Origin: Acidobacteriota bacterium
GTDB lineage: Bacteria > Acidobacteriota > Terriglobia > Terriglobales > Acidobacteriaceae
Direction: 5' to 3'
Length of the DNA: 64,000 nt
Assembly (NCBI GenBank): GCA_003225005.1
Contig: QIAN01000021.1
Location: 21,223 to 85,222, forward strand
Shown here one piece after another: positions 47,641 through 57,253 of this stretch (positions are counted from its first letter, which is position 1; each line of letters begins with the position of its first letter). The notes under the pieces were generated by a model, which was not told where the DNA came from, did no database searches, and was given only the letters and a program-made list of their open reading frames with translations. Both the position numbers and the translations under genes were made by a program.

Positions 47641-48378
47641 TCACTGCCGCAGCGTGAGTGCGCTCAACACTGCCTGCTGCTTGGCGATTAGGGCCTGTAC
47701 GCCCTGGCGGGCGAAGGCGATCATCTTGTCGAGTTGATGTTCATCGAAGACCTGGTGCTCGGCGGTGGCTTGCACTTCGACGAATTTGTGGCCGGCGGTC
47801 ATGACGAAATTCATGTCCACGTCGGCGCGAGAGTCTTCTTCGTAGCTGAGATCGAGCAGAATTTCTCCTTCCACAATTCCCACACTGACTGCGGCAACGA
47901 AATCTTTCAGCGGGACTGAGGTTAGGGTTCCGGCTTCGACGAGTTTTTCGAGGGCGAGGCCGAGGGCGACGAAGGCTCCGGTGATGGCGGCGGTGCGCGT
48001 GCCGCCATCAGCCTGGATGACGTCGCAGTCGATCAAGATGGTGCGCTCGCCCAGGCGAGGGAGGTCGGTGAGGGCGCGCAGGCTGCGGCCGATCAGGCGC
48101 TGGATCTCGTGGCTGCGTCCGCTCTGGCGGCCTTTGCTTACCTCGCGCGGCGTGCGGGTCAACGTGGAGCGGGGCAGCATGCTGTATTCCGAGGTAATCC
48201 ATCCCTTGCCCGAGCTTCGCATGAACTGCGGGACGGTTTCCTCGACCGACGCGGTGCAGATGACGCGGGTGTTGCCGACTTCAATGAGGGCGGAACCTTC
48301 CGCGGTACGGATGAAGTCCGGGGTGATCACGACGGGACGGAGCTGGTCCGGCGAGCGATTGTCAGAGCGATAGAACAT
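47641..48378 (-). CDS. rph: Ribonuclease PH
   Basis: RNase PH trims tRNA 3' ends by phosphorolysis. The opening [59 protein letters not shown], the phosphate/metal site [20 protein letters not shown] and [19 protein letters not shown] are all present. The ATG at 48378 gives the family N-terminus; the in-frame extension to 48465 is not conserved. It follows the GerMN-domain gene on the same strand. Confidence 0.95.
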   Translation of the reverse strand: MFYRSDNRSPDQLRPVVITPDFIRTAEGSALIEVGNTRVICTASVEETVPQFMRSSGKGWITSEYSMLPRSTLTRTPREVSKGRQSGRSHEIQRLIGRSLRALTDLPRLGERTILIDCDVIQADGGTRTAAITGAFVALGLALEKLVEAGTLTSVPLKDFVAAVSVGIVEGEILLDLSYEEDSRADVDMNFVMTAGHKFVEVQATAEHQVFDEHQLDKMIAFARQGVQALIAKQQAVLSALTLRQ

Positions 48379-48544
48379 CAGGCAGGAATTGTAAACGAAA
48401 AGCACGGGGTGACGTGTGCTGGCGATACAGGCGGGTAGAAAGGAGAACAAAAACAAGACCTTCATCGCCGCGTGCGCTGAGATCTGCGCAGAGAGCGCTC
48501 GGAACAGCTCTTCGCTCTGCCCAATGCATCATTGCGGTCGAAGT

Positions 48545-49144
48545 CTATGGGACGGACTGGAGCTGGATGGCGAGCTGGTTTACCGCCGATACGTCATAGA
48601 AATCGGAGAGATCGGCGTGGCCCGCCAGGCTGTCACGCTCTTTTCCGTCGACCAGAATTTTCACTTTCAGAATGCCGGGAATGTTCGCGGAGAGTGTACG
48701 AATCAGCGAGGCGACGGTAAGTTCCTCGACCAGAACGCCGGAACGGTGAGTATCGGCAAAGGCGGCATTGAGATCGATGACCGCGAGGCCGGGATCAACT
48801 AGGTACACGCTGCGAACCTCGGCGCCAACGCCGATGGCGTGCGGCGACGACTTGTCGAGATAAAGCGCAAGCAGGGCACGAAGCAATTCTTCAGCGCGCT
48901 GTTGGCGGCCGGCGGGCAGAGGGATCCGGGCAGACTGCGCACGGAGAATGCCGGGATCGTCATAGGCCACGAAAAGCGTCAGCTGTTCGGTGGGGCCGGC
49001 AGAGGGGGGGGGCAAAGGACGAGCGTCAGAAGTGGCGACGGGGACGGCGGCGGCGCGTCCGCGCATCTGCCACACGTAGACAGCCATGCCCAGCACAATC
49101 ATGAGCAGCACAGCAACCGCAATGACCAGGTGGCGCGGGATCAT
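48545..49144 (-). CDS. GerMN-domain membrane-anchored protein
   Basis: After an N-terminal membrane helix (LVIAVAVLLMIVLGMAVYVW) and a proline-rich linker comes a GerMN-like domain: LTLFVAYDDPGILRAQSARI, VRSVYLVDPGLAVIDLNAAF, and EELTVASLIRTLSANIPGIL with VKILVDGKERDSLAGH. The domain occurs in spore and envelope lipoproteins. Its ATG overlaps the stop of the amidase gene by four bases (ATGA), so the two are translationally coupled and probably act together at the cell wall. Confidence 0.8.
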   Translation of the reverse strand: MIPRHLVIAVAVLLMIVLGMAVYVWQMRGRAAAVPVATSDARPLPPPSAGPTEQLTLFVAYDDPGILRAQSARIPLPAGRQQRAEELLRALLALYLDKSSPHAIGVGAEVRSVYLVDPGLAVIDLNAAFADTHRSGVLVEELTVASLIRTLSANIPGILKVKILVDGKERDSLAGHADLSDFYDVSAVNQLAIQLQSVP

Positions 49145-50649
49145 GGGGTTGCTCCGAGTTTGTCGCGCGTGGCTGCGATCGCTGTCGCTACAGCGTTGGC
49201 GATCAGCTGCTGATAGTCGGCGGAGGTAAGTTGCGCGAGATCCGATCCTGCCGGAGCTAGTTCGATGGCCACGGCCGCGGCCGTTACATTGTTGAGGGGG
49301 CGCAAAGGTGCGGTGACAATGCGGACCGACGCCTGCTGCTTTTGCAGTTCTGCACTTATGCTAGCGGCTGCGCCCTGGCTCACCGAGAGGAAAGAAGATT
49401 GGGCGTTCGACCATGAGCGGAACAGACCGTTGTCACCGTTCCCATAAGGAAGCAGGGCAGTGTAGAGGCGAATCCCGTGGCCGCCGGACGCCACGTGCAG
49501 AGCAATGTAGATAGCGGGGTGGTTCGTGTTAGCCAGGACAGCGCGCTGATCCGAGCTCAGGTTGGCGTCGCTCTCCCGCAGCATCAGGGTGGAAATGCCG
49601 CGGTTCTCGAGTTCCTGGCGCAGTCGACGAGCCAGGGCGAGCGTGACGTCCTTTTCGAGCAGTGTGCTGCTGAGCGCTTCACCGCGATCGTCGCCACCGT
49701 GACTGGGATCCACCACCGCAAAGTAACGACGCGGAGCGGATGGGTATGAACTTGGGGAAGTCGCGGAAGGCGGGGAAGGCGGCGAGTTCGCCGGGGAGTT
49801 CGCCGCGGGACGAGCAGCAGCCGAGGGAGGACTGGAGGGCGCTGGGGACGAAGCCTGCGATGCTGCAGAAGCCGGGGTGAGGGTAAGGGTCCGGCCATTG
49901 TCGCCGAAGCTGGGCATCAGTGGCGCAGATGTGTTGACCGTGATCTCGGCGAGGCCGTTGCTTTCGCTGTAAGTAGCGGAAGAGATGATGTTGCTGCCGA
50001 AAGTCAGCGTGGAAGATGCGGGTGCGACTACGGGCTCGCGAGTGAAACTGATGTGCACCTTGCCGGGCTCGGTGGAAACGGAGGGACTGACCGGCGATGA
50101 GAAGTTGAAGACCAGGCGGGGGGGAATGCCGGCAGCCAGCGAGGCCGTGAAGTGAGTGGCGATGCTGCCGATGAAGATGCGTCCGGAATCTTCGTGAACG
50201 GTGACTGGACCACCCAGGAACCGCGGCAGGAGCGAGCTCAGTGAGGCTACGGGTACCAGGCCGCGTCCGTTTTCGATCAGGAAAATGGATGAGAGATCGG
50301 CGACCCTGCCTTGAATGCGGGCGCGGTTCTGGCCAGCAATAAATTCGCCTTCGACATTGTTGTAGCGGATGCGCCAACGCCGGCCATCGAGTTTGGCGTT
50401 GACTCGGCCGAGCGGGTCGAGCAGTTCGAGCAGGGCAACGTAATCATGGTTCGCTCGCTGCATGACGGGCAGGAAGTAGTTAGCGGCAACGGAGTAGACG
50501 GCAAGACGCTTCTGCGGAGCGGCGCTCAGAAGAAATGAAGAGACCAGGACTAGGCCGGATATAAACAGGAATCCCGCTATCCGAGAGCATGGTTCCCCGC
50601 GGACAACCGGAGGGGCTTCGTGGCTGCTCGGGTAGCTACTCCAGGGCAT
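49141..50649 (-). CDS. N-acetylmuramoyl-L-alanine amidase (Amidase_3 type)
   Basis: Cleaves the bond between MurNAc and the stem peptide in peptidoglycan. A signal segment (AGFLFISGLVLVSSFLLSA), a beta-rich N-terminal AMIN-like region of about 230 residues, a serine/proline/alanine-rich linker and a C-terminal Amidase_3 domain are seen. Zinc ligands fall in VVDPSHGGDDRGE, LLEKDVTLALARRLRQELEN and YIALHVAS. The usual NPGHGG is DPSHGG and the second His site is LHVASGG rather than the common IHAN. It overlaps the DUF1015 gene by 14 bases and the GerMN gene by 4. Confidence 0.85.
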   Translation of the reverse strand: MPWSSYPSSHEAPPVVRGEPCSRIAGFLFISGLVLVSSFLLSAAPQKRLAVYSVAANYFLPVMQRANHDYVALLELLDPLGRVNAKLDGRRWRIRYNNVEGEFIAGQNRARIQGRVADLSSIFLIENGRGLVPVASLSSLLPRFLGGPVTVHEDSGRIFIGSIATHFTASLAAGIPPRLVFNFSSPVSPSVSTEPGKVHISFTREPVVAPASSTLTFGSNIISSATYSESNGLAEITVNTSAPLMPSFGDNGRTLTLTPASAASQASSPAPSSPPSAAARPAANSPANSPPSPPSATSPSSYPSAPRRYFAVVDPSHGGDDRGEALSSTLLEKDVTLALARRLRQELENRGISTLMLRESDANLSSDQRAVLANTNHPAIYIALHVASGGHGIRLYTALLPYGNGDNGLFRSWSNAQSSFLSVSQGAAASISAELQKQQASVRIVTAPLRPLNNVTAAAVAIELAPAGSDLAQLTSADYQQLIANAVATAIAATRDKLGATP

Positions 50650-51958
50650 AGATGGTTAGTCCGCTGAGGAGCTTAGGATAGAAGTCGGTGGACTTCTGGG
50701 GCATGACTTCTCCAGCAAAGGCGACCTCGCGCATCTGCTCGATGGAGCAAGGATTCATGAGGAATGTAATGTTGGCAGAGCCAGAGCGCACCTGTGCGAA
50801 AGCATCGCCGGCGTCACGCAGGTAAGAAATATTTCTCTGCTCGCGGATCGACTCTTCCGATAGGGCTAGCACACCTTCCAGCAAAAATTTGTGGAGTTGC
50901 ACGACGTCGAGAGACTGCTGACGCGGAGAAAGGCCGGCAAGCATTTGCGATCCGTTGCCCTTGAGCCTATGCAACCGGAAAGCCCGGTTGGCGGTTACGG
51001 CGACGAGAGCAGTTTCTGCCTGTCCCGCCTCCCGCAGGATGGAGGTCGCCCGCGCCGGCCCGATAGCAGGATCCAATTCGTCGATCGCAAAAAAAGCACG
51101 ACTTGAATTTAGAAAACTGTCGACCGAAAAAGACGCCAGTCCGCGGACTACGCGGTGCGTGGGCAGGATGACGAGACCGGGGCCGGACATATTGATGAAT
51201 GTCATCACCGCGAATTCGTAGGGTGCCTCGGCGGATGACGCATGGCCGCCGGCAGATGGAGCAGCGCGGCGTTCGTTGCGATAGTTGAGCGCCGTCTCAT
51301 AACGGTGGTGGCCGTCGGCGATGATGAGCTTTTTGTCCCGCATCTTGGAGCGGACGGTATTGACTACCCTGGGGTCGGCAATTTGCCAGACGCGATGGAG
51401 GACTCCGTATTCATCCGTCACTTCGATGATGGCATTGGAGTTTGCGCCGGAATTGTGGAAAAGCAAAGAATCGATGTCACCTGAGTTTTGGTAGAGCATG
51501 AAAAGCTGTTCGAAGTGGGCGCGGGTGGCGCGAAGCAGATCGAGCCGGTCGGCCTTCGGCTTGGCCAAGGTTTGCTCGTGACGGAAGACGACTCCGGTCG
51601 AATAGTCTTCGAGACGTCCTAGGGCGATGAAGCCGCGGCGCTCGAGTTCGCTGCTCGTACCCTGCCCGGGGAAGGTTTGGGAGTAGGTGTAAAGGGAGGG
51701 GTCGGAATCCTGCCGGAGGACACCCTGTTGTCGCCACTCCCGAAAATATGAGGCGGCTCGGGAGTATACATTGTGTTCCGGATTGTCTTTGTCTTCCCGC
51801 CGGCCTAGGATGATCCGTACCAGACTGTACGGGCTGGCTGCGTAGTAGCGGTCCTGCATTCGAGCAGTGATCTTGTCGTAAGGTTGGGTGAGAACTTGCG
51901 CGGCAGACACCTGCTTCGAGTCATAACGGAGAGCACGGAACGGAATGATGTGAGCCAT
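50636..51958 (-). CDS. DUF1015 family protein
   Basis: A conserved cytosolic protein of unknown activity. Typical features are the opening IIPFRALRYD, the block VLTQPYDKITARMQDRYY, LERRGFIALGRLEDYSTGVV, the FRHEQTLAKPKADRLDLLRA motif, and the LIIADGHHRYETALNYRNER motif with GHHRYE. The ATG at 51958 fits the family start better than the upstream extension to 52030. It overlaps the downstream amidase gene by 14 bases. A link to serine or phosphate metabolism has been suggested for this family elsewhere, but nothing here shows it. Confidence 0.85.
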   Translation of the reverse strand: MAHIIPFRALRYDSKQVSAAQVLTQPYDKITARMQDRYYAASPYSLVRIILGRREDKDNPEHNVYSRAASYFREWRQQGVLRQDSDPSLYTYSQTFPGQGTSSELERRGFIALGRLEDYSTGVVFRHEQTLAKPKADRLDLLRATRAHFEQLFMLYQNSGDIDSLLFHNSGANSNAIIEVTDEYGVLHRVWQIADPRVVNTVRSKMRDKKLIIADGHHRYETALNYRNERRAAPSAGGHASSAEAPYEFAVMTFINMSGPGLVILPTHRVVRGLASFSVDSFLNSSRAFFAIDELDPAIGPARATSILREAGQAETALVAVTANRAFRLHRLKGNGSQMLAGLSPRQQSLDVVQLHKFLLEGVLALSEESIREQRNISYLRDAGDAFAQVRSGSANITFLMNPCSIEQMREVAFAGEVMPQKSTDFYPKLLSGLTIYALE

Positions 51959-52147
51959 GGAGAGATTCTGATTGTAGCAAGGGGTGTGGATCCGGCTGGG
52001 CCCGGCCTTATCGTGCCCGCCGCCGCCCAAGGTTTCCTAAGTTGGAACCGAGCTGCAAGGTTATGCGCAATGCGTGACATGGATTTGACAAAAATTGCCT
52101 GAACGTAGAGGCAAAGCTGTGATACGATGCGCTCGATCGAGGTGTTT

Positions 52148-53257
52148 ATGGCCCGCCTGAATGAGGGGCGCCGGTCATCCCGCTCCACGGCCCTAGTTCG
52201 AATTGCCCATCCGGCCTGCTGTTTGGACCCGACTTCACCCCATCTGCGCCGAATTGTGTCTCCCTTTCTACTCTGGACACTAAGCTTCGTGATTTCGGCA
52301 TTTTGTGGTTCAACCACACCAGCCTTGGGTCAGACTGACGTCAATGATGTTCACATCGTCCCCCGGGTCGAGAAGGAGGTGCCCAAAGAGAGCTTGGTGG
52401 CGCCTGGGTTGAAGGCTCATGTGCGCCCTTTGAAGGTGGATGTGGACTTGGTTCTGGTTCCGGTGACGATCACCGATCCCTTGAACCGTTTGGTCACGGG
52501 TCTCGAAAAAGAGAATTTCCAGCTCATGGAAGGAAGCGCTGCGCAGGAGATCAGAACCTTCTCCAGCGAAGACGCACCGGTTTCCCTGGGTGTCATTTTC
52601 GACTCCAGCGGAAGCATGAGCAGCAAAATGGACCGGGCGAAGGACGCGGTGATCGAATTCTTTAAGACGGCCAATCCCCAAGATGAATTCTTTATGATCA
52701 CCTTTTCGGATGCCCCGGAAGAGGTGACCGACTTCACCAGTTCGGTGGACGATATCCAGGGCAAGCTGGTGTATGCGGTCCCGAGGAAGCGCACCGCTCT
52801 GCTCGATGCCATCTACATGGGCATCAGCAAGATGAGGCAGGCGAAGTATGCCAAGAAAGCGCTGTTGATCATCTCGGACGGAGGCGACAACCACAGTCGT
52901 TATACCGAAGGCGAAATTAAGGCGTTGGTGAAGGAAGCGGATGTAATGATCTACGCCATAGGAATCTATGATCGTTACTTCGCATCGGCGGAAGAGCGGC
53001 TGGGACCGGGATTGTTGAGCGAAATCACGGAATTAACCGGCGGCCGCGCTTTCACCATCGACAATCCCAATGATCTGGCGGATGTGGCCACCAAGATTGG
53101 CATCGAGCTCCGTAACCAATACGTGCTGGGATACCGGCCCAAGAACATTGTGCGGGATGGCAAATGGCGTAAGATAAAAGTGAAGCTGATGCCACCGAAA
53201 GGATTGCCACCGCTCAAGGTGTATGCCAGGACGGGTTACTATGCGCCTGCGGAGTGA
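52148..53257 (+). CDS. Secreted VWFA-related protein (acidobacterial type)
   Basis: A hydrophobic signal (SPFLLWTLSFVISAFCGSTT) is followed by a beta domain (VDLVLVPVTITDPLNRLVTG) and a VWFA domain with DSSGSM, the conserved threonine in KRTALLDAIYMG and ISDGGDNHSR. It ends with YVLGYRPKNIVRDGKWRKIK and TGYYAP. The ATG at 52148 has GAGG nearby; an ATG at 52127 is possible. It is a close paralogue of the gene at 41650-42669 and overlaps the next VWFA gene by 17 bases. Confidence 0.87.
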   Translation: MARLNEGRRSSRSTALVRIAHPACCLDPTSPHLRRIVSPFLLWTLSFVISAFCGSTTPALGQTDVNDVHIVPRVEKEVPKESLVAPGLKAHVRPLKVDVDLVLVPVTITDPLNRLVTGLEKENFQLMEGSAAQEIRTFSSEDAPVSLGVIFDSSGSMSSKMDRAKDAVIEFFKTANPQDEFFMITFSDAPEEVTDFTSSVDDIQGKLVYAVPRKRTALLDAIYMGISKMRQAKYAKKALLIISDGGDNHSRYTEGEIKALVKEADVMIYAIGIYDRYFASAEERLGPGLLSEITELTGGRAFTIDNPNDLADVATKIGIELRNQYVLGYRPKNIVRDGKWRKIKVKLMPPKGLPPLKVYARTGYYAPAE

Positions 53258-54308
53258 GCAGGCGGCACGAGTTTTTCTTCTTCTCACGTTTGTGATCTGG
53301 GCCGGAACGCAGGTCAAAGTTCCGGGACTGGCACAATCGTCCGCGCAGGACACGCCGAAGCCTCCGGCAACGCAGCCTTCCACGCCGCCGCAAGGCAATG
53401 CTCCTCGGAATCCGCCCGCCTCGACCGAACAGCCAAAAACCAGCGAGGACAACGGAGTTTTCGTCTTTCGCAAAGACGTGGACGAAGTGGTGCTCCACGC
53501 CACCGTGGTGGACGACAAGCAGCATATTGTTACCAATCTCGACAAGAGCTCGTTCACCGTGCTGGAGGACGGGAAGCCGCAGAGCATCGTCTCCTTCCGG
53601 CACGAGGACATTCCGGTGGACATGGGAATTGTGATTGACAATTCGGGGTCGATGCGAGAGAAGCGCGCGAAGGTGAACCAAGCGGCGCTGAATCTGGTGC
53701 GGTCGAGTAATCAGCAGGATGAAGTGTTCGTGGTCAATTTTAATGACGAATATTACCTCGATCAGGACTTCACGGCGGATCTTCTGAAGTTGAAGGAGGC
53801 ACTGGAAAAAATTGATGCCAAGGGCGGAACGGCGTTATATGAAGCGGTAGTGGCTTCGGCTGACCATCTGAAGAGGAATGGCAAGCGGGATAAAAAAGTC
53901 CTATTCGTAGTGACGGATGGCGAAGACAATGCCAGCCGCGAGAATTTGGAACAGGCGGTGAAGCAATTGCAGGAGGAAAACGGGCCTGCGGTGTACGCCA
54001 TTGGAATTCTGGGCGAGGAAGAGCATCCCAAGCGGGCGAAGCGGGCGCTCGAGGTCATGGCTCAACGGACCGGAGGACTGGCGTTTTTTCCGAAGACCCT
54101 GGACGAAGTGGCTGAGATCAGCCGCAACGTGGCGCGCGACATTCGGAATCAGTACACCATTGGGTACAAGCCTACGAATCCTAAGGGCAGCGGTGGCTTC
54201 CGGGCAATTCGCGTGGAGGCCAGGGCCAAAGGACACGGGAAGCTCAATGTGCGCACCAAGAGCGGATACTACGCGGGCGCTCAGGCCGCGGCGAGCGGCG
54301 CGAGGTGA
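53241..54308 (+). CDS. Secreted VWFA-related protein, second gene of a pair
   Basis: A signal peptide (VFLLLTFVIWAGTQVKVPG), a proline/glutamine-rich spacer and a VWFA domain: VVDDKQHIVTNLDKSSFTVL, IDNSGSM at the metal site, GGTALYEAVV and VVTDGEDNASR. It ends with YTIGYKPTNPKGSGGFRAIR and SGYYAG. It is more distant from the other two VWFA proteins. It overlaps the upstream gene by 17 bases, so the pair is one transcription unit. An in-frame ATG at 53223 is an alternative start. Confidence 0.86.
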   Translation: MRLRSEQAARVFLLLTFVIWAGTQVKVPGLAQSSAQDTPKPPATQPSTPPQGNAPRNPPASTEQPKTSEDNGVFVFRKDVDEVVLHATVVDDKQHIVTNLDKSSFTVLEDGKPQSIVSFRHEDIPVDMGIVIDNSGSMREKRAKVNQAALNLVRSSNQQDEVFVVNFNDEYYLDQDFTADLLKLKEALEKIDAKGGTALYEAVVASADHLKRNGKRDKKVLFVVTDGEDNASRENLEQAVKQLQEENGPAVYAIGILGEEEHPKRAKRALEVMAQRTGGLAFFPKTLDEVAEISRNVARDIRNQYTIGYKPTNPKGSGGFRAIRVEARAKGHGKLNVRTKSGYYAGAQAAASGAR

Positions 54309-54514
54309 GCGCCCCTTCGCTCGGGTGTGTTCTGATCTGCTGGCATCACTTTCGGTCGCGGCCCGGATAAATCTCAACGGAGGTGTTTCCGGTGCCAGGC
54401 TCGGAGGAGCGACTACGACTAAATCAGAATAGGAATTTGCTTGCAACGAGGGGCAAGGGAACCAGCATCATCAAACTCCGCTGAAGAAGCTCTGATCCCG
54501 GCGACTCTGCTTGG

Positions 54515-55087
54515 CTAATCGGGCAAGCCGATGCGCTTCAACAAAGCGGAAAATCTAGGGTCTCCGCGCAGGCTTTTGAAATCCGGAAGGTACTTAATGA
54601 GGGTTATGTCTCCGAACTTTTGCTCGTACGATTTCTCGAGCCACTCAAACGCCTTCTCCTTATCGCCGACTCTTGCGTAGGCACCCGCCCAGGTCAAATG
54701 CTCTCGTCCCCGCCTGCTCATCGTTTGGTGTTAGCTCAAGATTCTTCTGCCCGTAACCGTTTGGGCCGCCAGTTCGAAATGCTTTAAGAAATTCTGCCGC
54801 CATGGCGGCTGCTTGTTCCGGATTTGCGCCCTCGAGCAATTGACCCTTCTGCATCTCTTGTATGGCTTGCTCATACTTCCCGATCTCAGCCAGGCAAGAA
54901 GCGAAAAAGAAGTGAGCAAGCGGGAATGTCGGATCCAGGTCGATCGTGTGCTCGAATTGTTGAACTGACTTCTGGTATTCTCCCGCCCAAAGGTATGTAT
55001 TTCCCATGTAATTGTTCAAGGCCGACGAAAGTGGGTCGAGTTGCAACGCTGCGATTGACGATTCCGAACTCGCCCCGTACCCTGTAA
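54515..55087 (-). pseudogene. Truncated TPR tail of a kinase/TPR-type protein
   Basis: From the right end, the minus strand reads SSESSIAALQLDPLSSALNN, then YLWAGEYQKSVQQFEHTIDL and ASCLAEIGKYEQAIQEMQKG in one frame. After a frame change near 54690 it continues AYARVGDKEKAFEWLEKSYE, then DPRFSALLKRIGLPD and a stop at 54515. It has no start and ends abruptly next to the GTG of the cysteine synthase gene on the other strand. It is a third TPR relic like those at 6628-7791. Confidence 0.7.
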
Positions 55088-55088
55088 T

Positions 55089-56042
55089 GTGCGCACGAAG
55101 AGTCCTGAAATTTCCCGCCTGCGTGTTGCCAACGACATAACCGAATTGGTCGGCGAAACTCCGATGTTGCAACTGAAGCGGCTGGTGCCGGCTGCTTCTG
55201 CCGATGTGTTTGCCAAACTGGAATACTTGAATCCGGGCGGCAGTGTGAAGGATCGGGCGGCTGTCGGCATTATCCGGCGCGCCGAGCAGGAACGAAGACT
55301 GGCGCCGGGGGGCACGATTGTGGAGGCCACGGCCGGGAATACGGGAATTGGCCTGGCCTTGATCGGTGTGAACCGTGGCTACAAAGTCAGGTTGTTTGTG
55401 CCGGAGCGTTTCTCTGAGGAAAAAGTCAAGATCATGCGGGCCCTCGGCGCCGAGGTGATTCGCACACCGGATGCTGAGGGCATGCTGGGAGCTATCCGGC
55501 GTGCGAAAGAGTTGGCGGCGAGCGATCCGACGGCGTTCATGGCGGGGCAATTTGAGAATCCTGCCAATCCTGATTATCACTACGCAACCACCGCCCCGGA
55601 AATCTTCGAGCAAATGGAAGGAAGGATTGATGCCCTGGTGCTGGGCTGCGGCACATCGGGAACATTCACCGGAGTCGGGCGCTTCATGAAGGAAAATCTG
55701 CCGGGGGTGCTGGCGTACGCCGTGGAAACCCAAGGCTCGGTGTTGGGGGGAGGGAAGCCGGGCCCACACAAGGTGGAGGGAATCGGCGCCAGCTTTATGC
55801 CCGAGACTTTTGACCGTTCGGTGTGCGACGAAGTGATGATGGTGTCCGACAAAGATGCGTTCGAAATGGTCAAGCAACTCGCCGCGCAGGAAGGCGTGCT
55901 GTCTGGCTCCAGCGGTGGGGCGGCCGTGTTTGCAGCTTTGCAGGTGGCGCGGCGACTGGGTGCGGGGAAGCGGGTTGTCACCGTGGTTCCGGATTCGGCG
56001 GAACGGTATTTGTCTAAGAAAATCTTTGAGGGCGGGATGTAG
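55089..56042 (+). CDS. PLP-dependent cysteine synthase / cystathionine beta-synthase family protein
   Basis: A fold-type II PLP enzyme. The PLP lysine lies in NPGGSVKDRAAV, the phosphate-binding loop in GCGTSGTFTGVG, and the substrate loop in EATAGNTGIGLALI. The length of 317 residues matches cysteine synthase and CBS catalytic cores without a regulatory domain. ETQGSVLGGGKPGPHKVEGI is also typical. The downstream metB-like gene suggests a transsulphuration role (homocysteine plus serine to cystathionine) rather than simple cysteine synthesis, but sequence alone does not decide. The GTG start abuts a TPR relic. Confidence 0.87.
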   Translation: MRTKSPEISRLRVANDITELVGETPMLQLKRLVPAASADVFAKLEYLNPGGSVKDRAAVGIIRRAEQERRLAPGGTIVEATAGNTGIGLALIGVNRGYKVRLFVPERFSEEKVKIMRALGAEVIRTPDAEGMLGAIRRAKELAASDPTAFMAGQFENPANPDYHYATTAPEIFEQMEGRIDALVLGCGTSGTFTGVGRFMKENLPGVLAYAVETQGSVLGGGKPGPHKVEGIGASFMPETFDRSVCDEVMMVSDKDAFEMVKQLAAQEGVLSGSSGGAAVFAALQVARRLGAGKRVVTVVPDSAERYLSKKIFEGGM

Positions 56043-56161
56043 ATGGGGCACTTTCGGGGACCTGTGCCGGCAGAAGACCGATAATCGCAGCCGGCACTGA
56101 GAACCGCCCCCGAGAACGCAGAGAGCATAGGGAAAAGCACAGCCGGCGGTAAAGGAAGTAA

Positions 56162-57253
56162 ATGAAAAACAGTCGACAAATCGGGTTTGCTACTCGGGCG
56201 ATTCATGTCGGCCAGGAACCGGATCCTTTGACCGGGGCGGTGACTGTGCCGATCTATCCGACTTCCACTTATGTGCAGCAGGGAATCGGAGAGCACAAAG
56301 GATACGAGTATTCGCGGGTGTCGAATCCCACGCGCACGCGTTTGGAAGAAAATCTGGCAGCGCTGGAAGGTGGGCTGGCGGCGCGCGTTTTTGCCAGCGG
56401 CATGGCTGCCATTAACGCCGTCACCACCCTGCTGAAGTCCGGCGATCACGTGATTTGTGGCAACGATCTTTACGGCGGAGTGCCGCGGCTGTTCGATCAG
56501 GTCTGGGCTGATTTCGGACTCGAGTTCTCCTACGTGGACACGTCCGAAGCTGGTCATGTGGAGCGCTCCATGCGCAAGAACACGCGCATGGTCTATGTGG
56601 AGACGCCGACGAATCCGCTGATGCGGTTGAGCGACATTCGTGCCCTTGCCGCAATTTGCCGCCGCCGTAAAACCGAATTGATCGTGGACAACACTTTTAT
56701 GTCCCCATATTTCCAGCAGCCTCTTGCCCTCGGGGCTGATATGGTCGTGCACTCGACCACGAAGTTTCTTAACGGACACAGTGATGGTCTGGGTGGCGTG
56801 GTGGTGTGCAGCAAGCCCGAGCAGGCAGAGCAATTGGCGTTCCTGCAAAAGGCGGCAGGAGCGATCTTGTCTCCGTTTGAGTGCTGGCTGGTACTGCGCG
56901 GGGTGAAGACGCTGGCCGCGCGCATGGAGCAGCATGACCGCAGCGGGCGTATCGTGGCGAGGTTCCTGGCTGAACATAAGAAAGTGAAAAAAGTGCTTTA
57001 CCCGGGGTTGCCGGATCATCCGCAGTATGAGCTGGCCAAGCAGCAGATGAGCGGATTCGGTGCGATGATCACCTTCGAGACTGGATCGCTCAACAACGCG
57101 AAGAAAATGTTGAAGAAAGTACACGTATGTTCTCTCGGCGATTCACTGGTCGGCGTCGAGGCGAGAAGGGACGCAAGGCAATCGGAATTACCGATGGCAT
57201 GGTGCGTATCTCAGTGGGCATCGAGGATGTCGAGGACATTGTCGATGATCTAG
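56162..57253 (+). CDS. Cystathionine gamma-synthase/lyase-type enzyme with an internal deletion
   Basis: A Cys/Met-metabolism PLP enzyme. It shows the opening FATRAIHVGQEPDPLTGAV, YEYSRVSNPTRTRLEENLAA, FASGMAAINAV and the PLP lysine K201 in HSTTKFLNGHSD. After GVE at residue 333 (57160) the conserved block expected next (SLISHPATMTHA in relatives) is missing and the frame is wrong. The true end survives in another frame as EKGRKAIGITDGMVRISVGI with stop at 57274-57276. A deletion of roughly 45-50 bases thus removed a substrate-side loop and shifted the frame. The product is probably inactive. It lies 119 bases after the cysteine synthase/CBS gene. Confidence 0.8.
   Translation: MKNSRQIGFATRAIHVGQEPDPLTGAVTVPIYPTSTYVQQGIGEHKGYEYSRVSNPTRTRLEENLAALEGGLAARVFASGMAAINAVTTLLKSGDHVICGNDLYGGVPRLFDQVWADFGLEFSYVDTSEAGHVERSMRKNTRMVYVETPTNPLMRLSDIRALAAICRRRKTELIVDNTFMSPYFQQPLALGADMVVHSTTKFLNGHSDGLGGVVVCSKPEQAEQLAFLQKAAGAILSPFECWLVLRGVKTLAARMEQHDRSGRIVARFLAEHKKVKKVLYPGLPDHPQYELAKQQMSGFGAMITFETGSLNNAKKMLKKVHVCSLGDSLVGVEARRDARQSELPMAWCVSQWASRMSRTLSMI

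Noticed and set aside
52085..52128. TTGACA upstream of the VWFA pair as a promoter
   Set aside because: No -10 element lies at a workable spacing; the nearest TACGAT is 32 bases away.
54660..56051. Long minus-strand open frame of 463 codons
   Set aside because: Its right part is antisense to the cysteine synthase gene and has no domain. Only its left end, below about 55087, is meaningful as the TPR relic.
55580..57124. Minus-strand open frame of 514 codons
   Set aside because: Antisense shadow of the cysteine synthase and metB-like genes, with Arg/His-rich composition and no motif.
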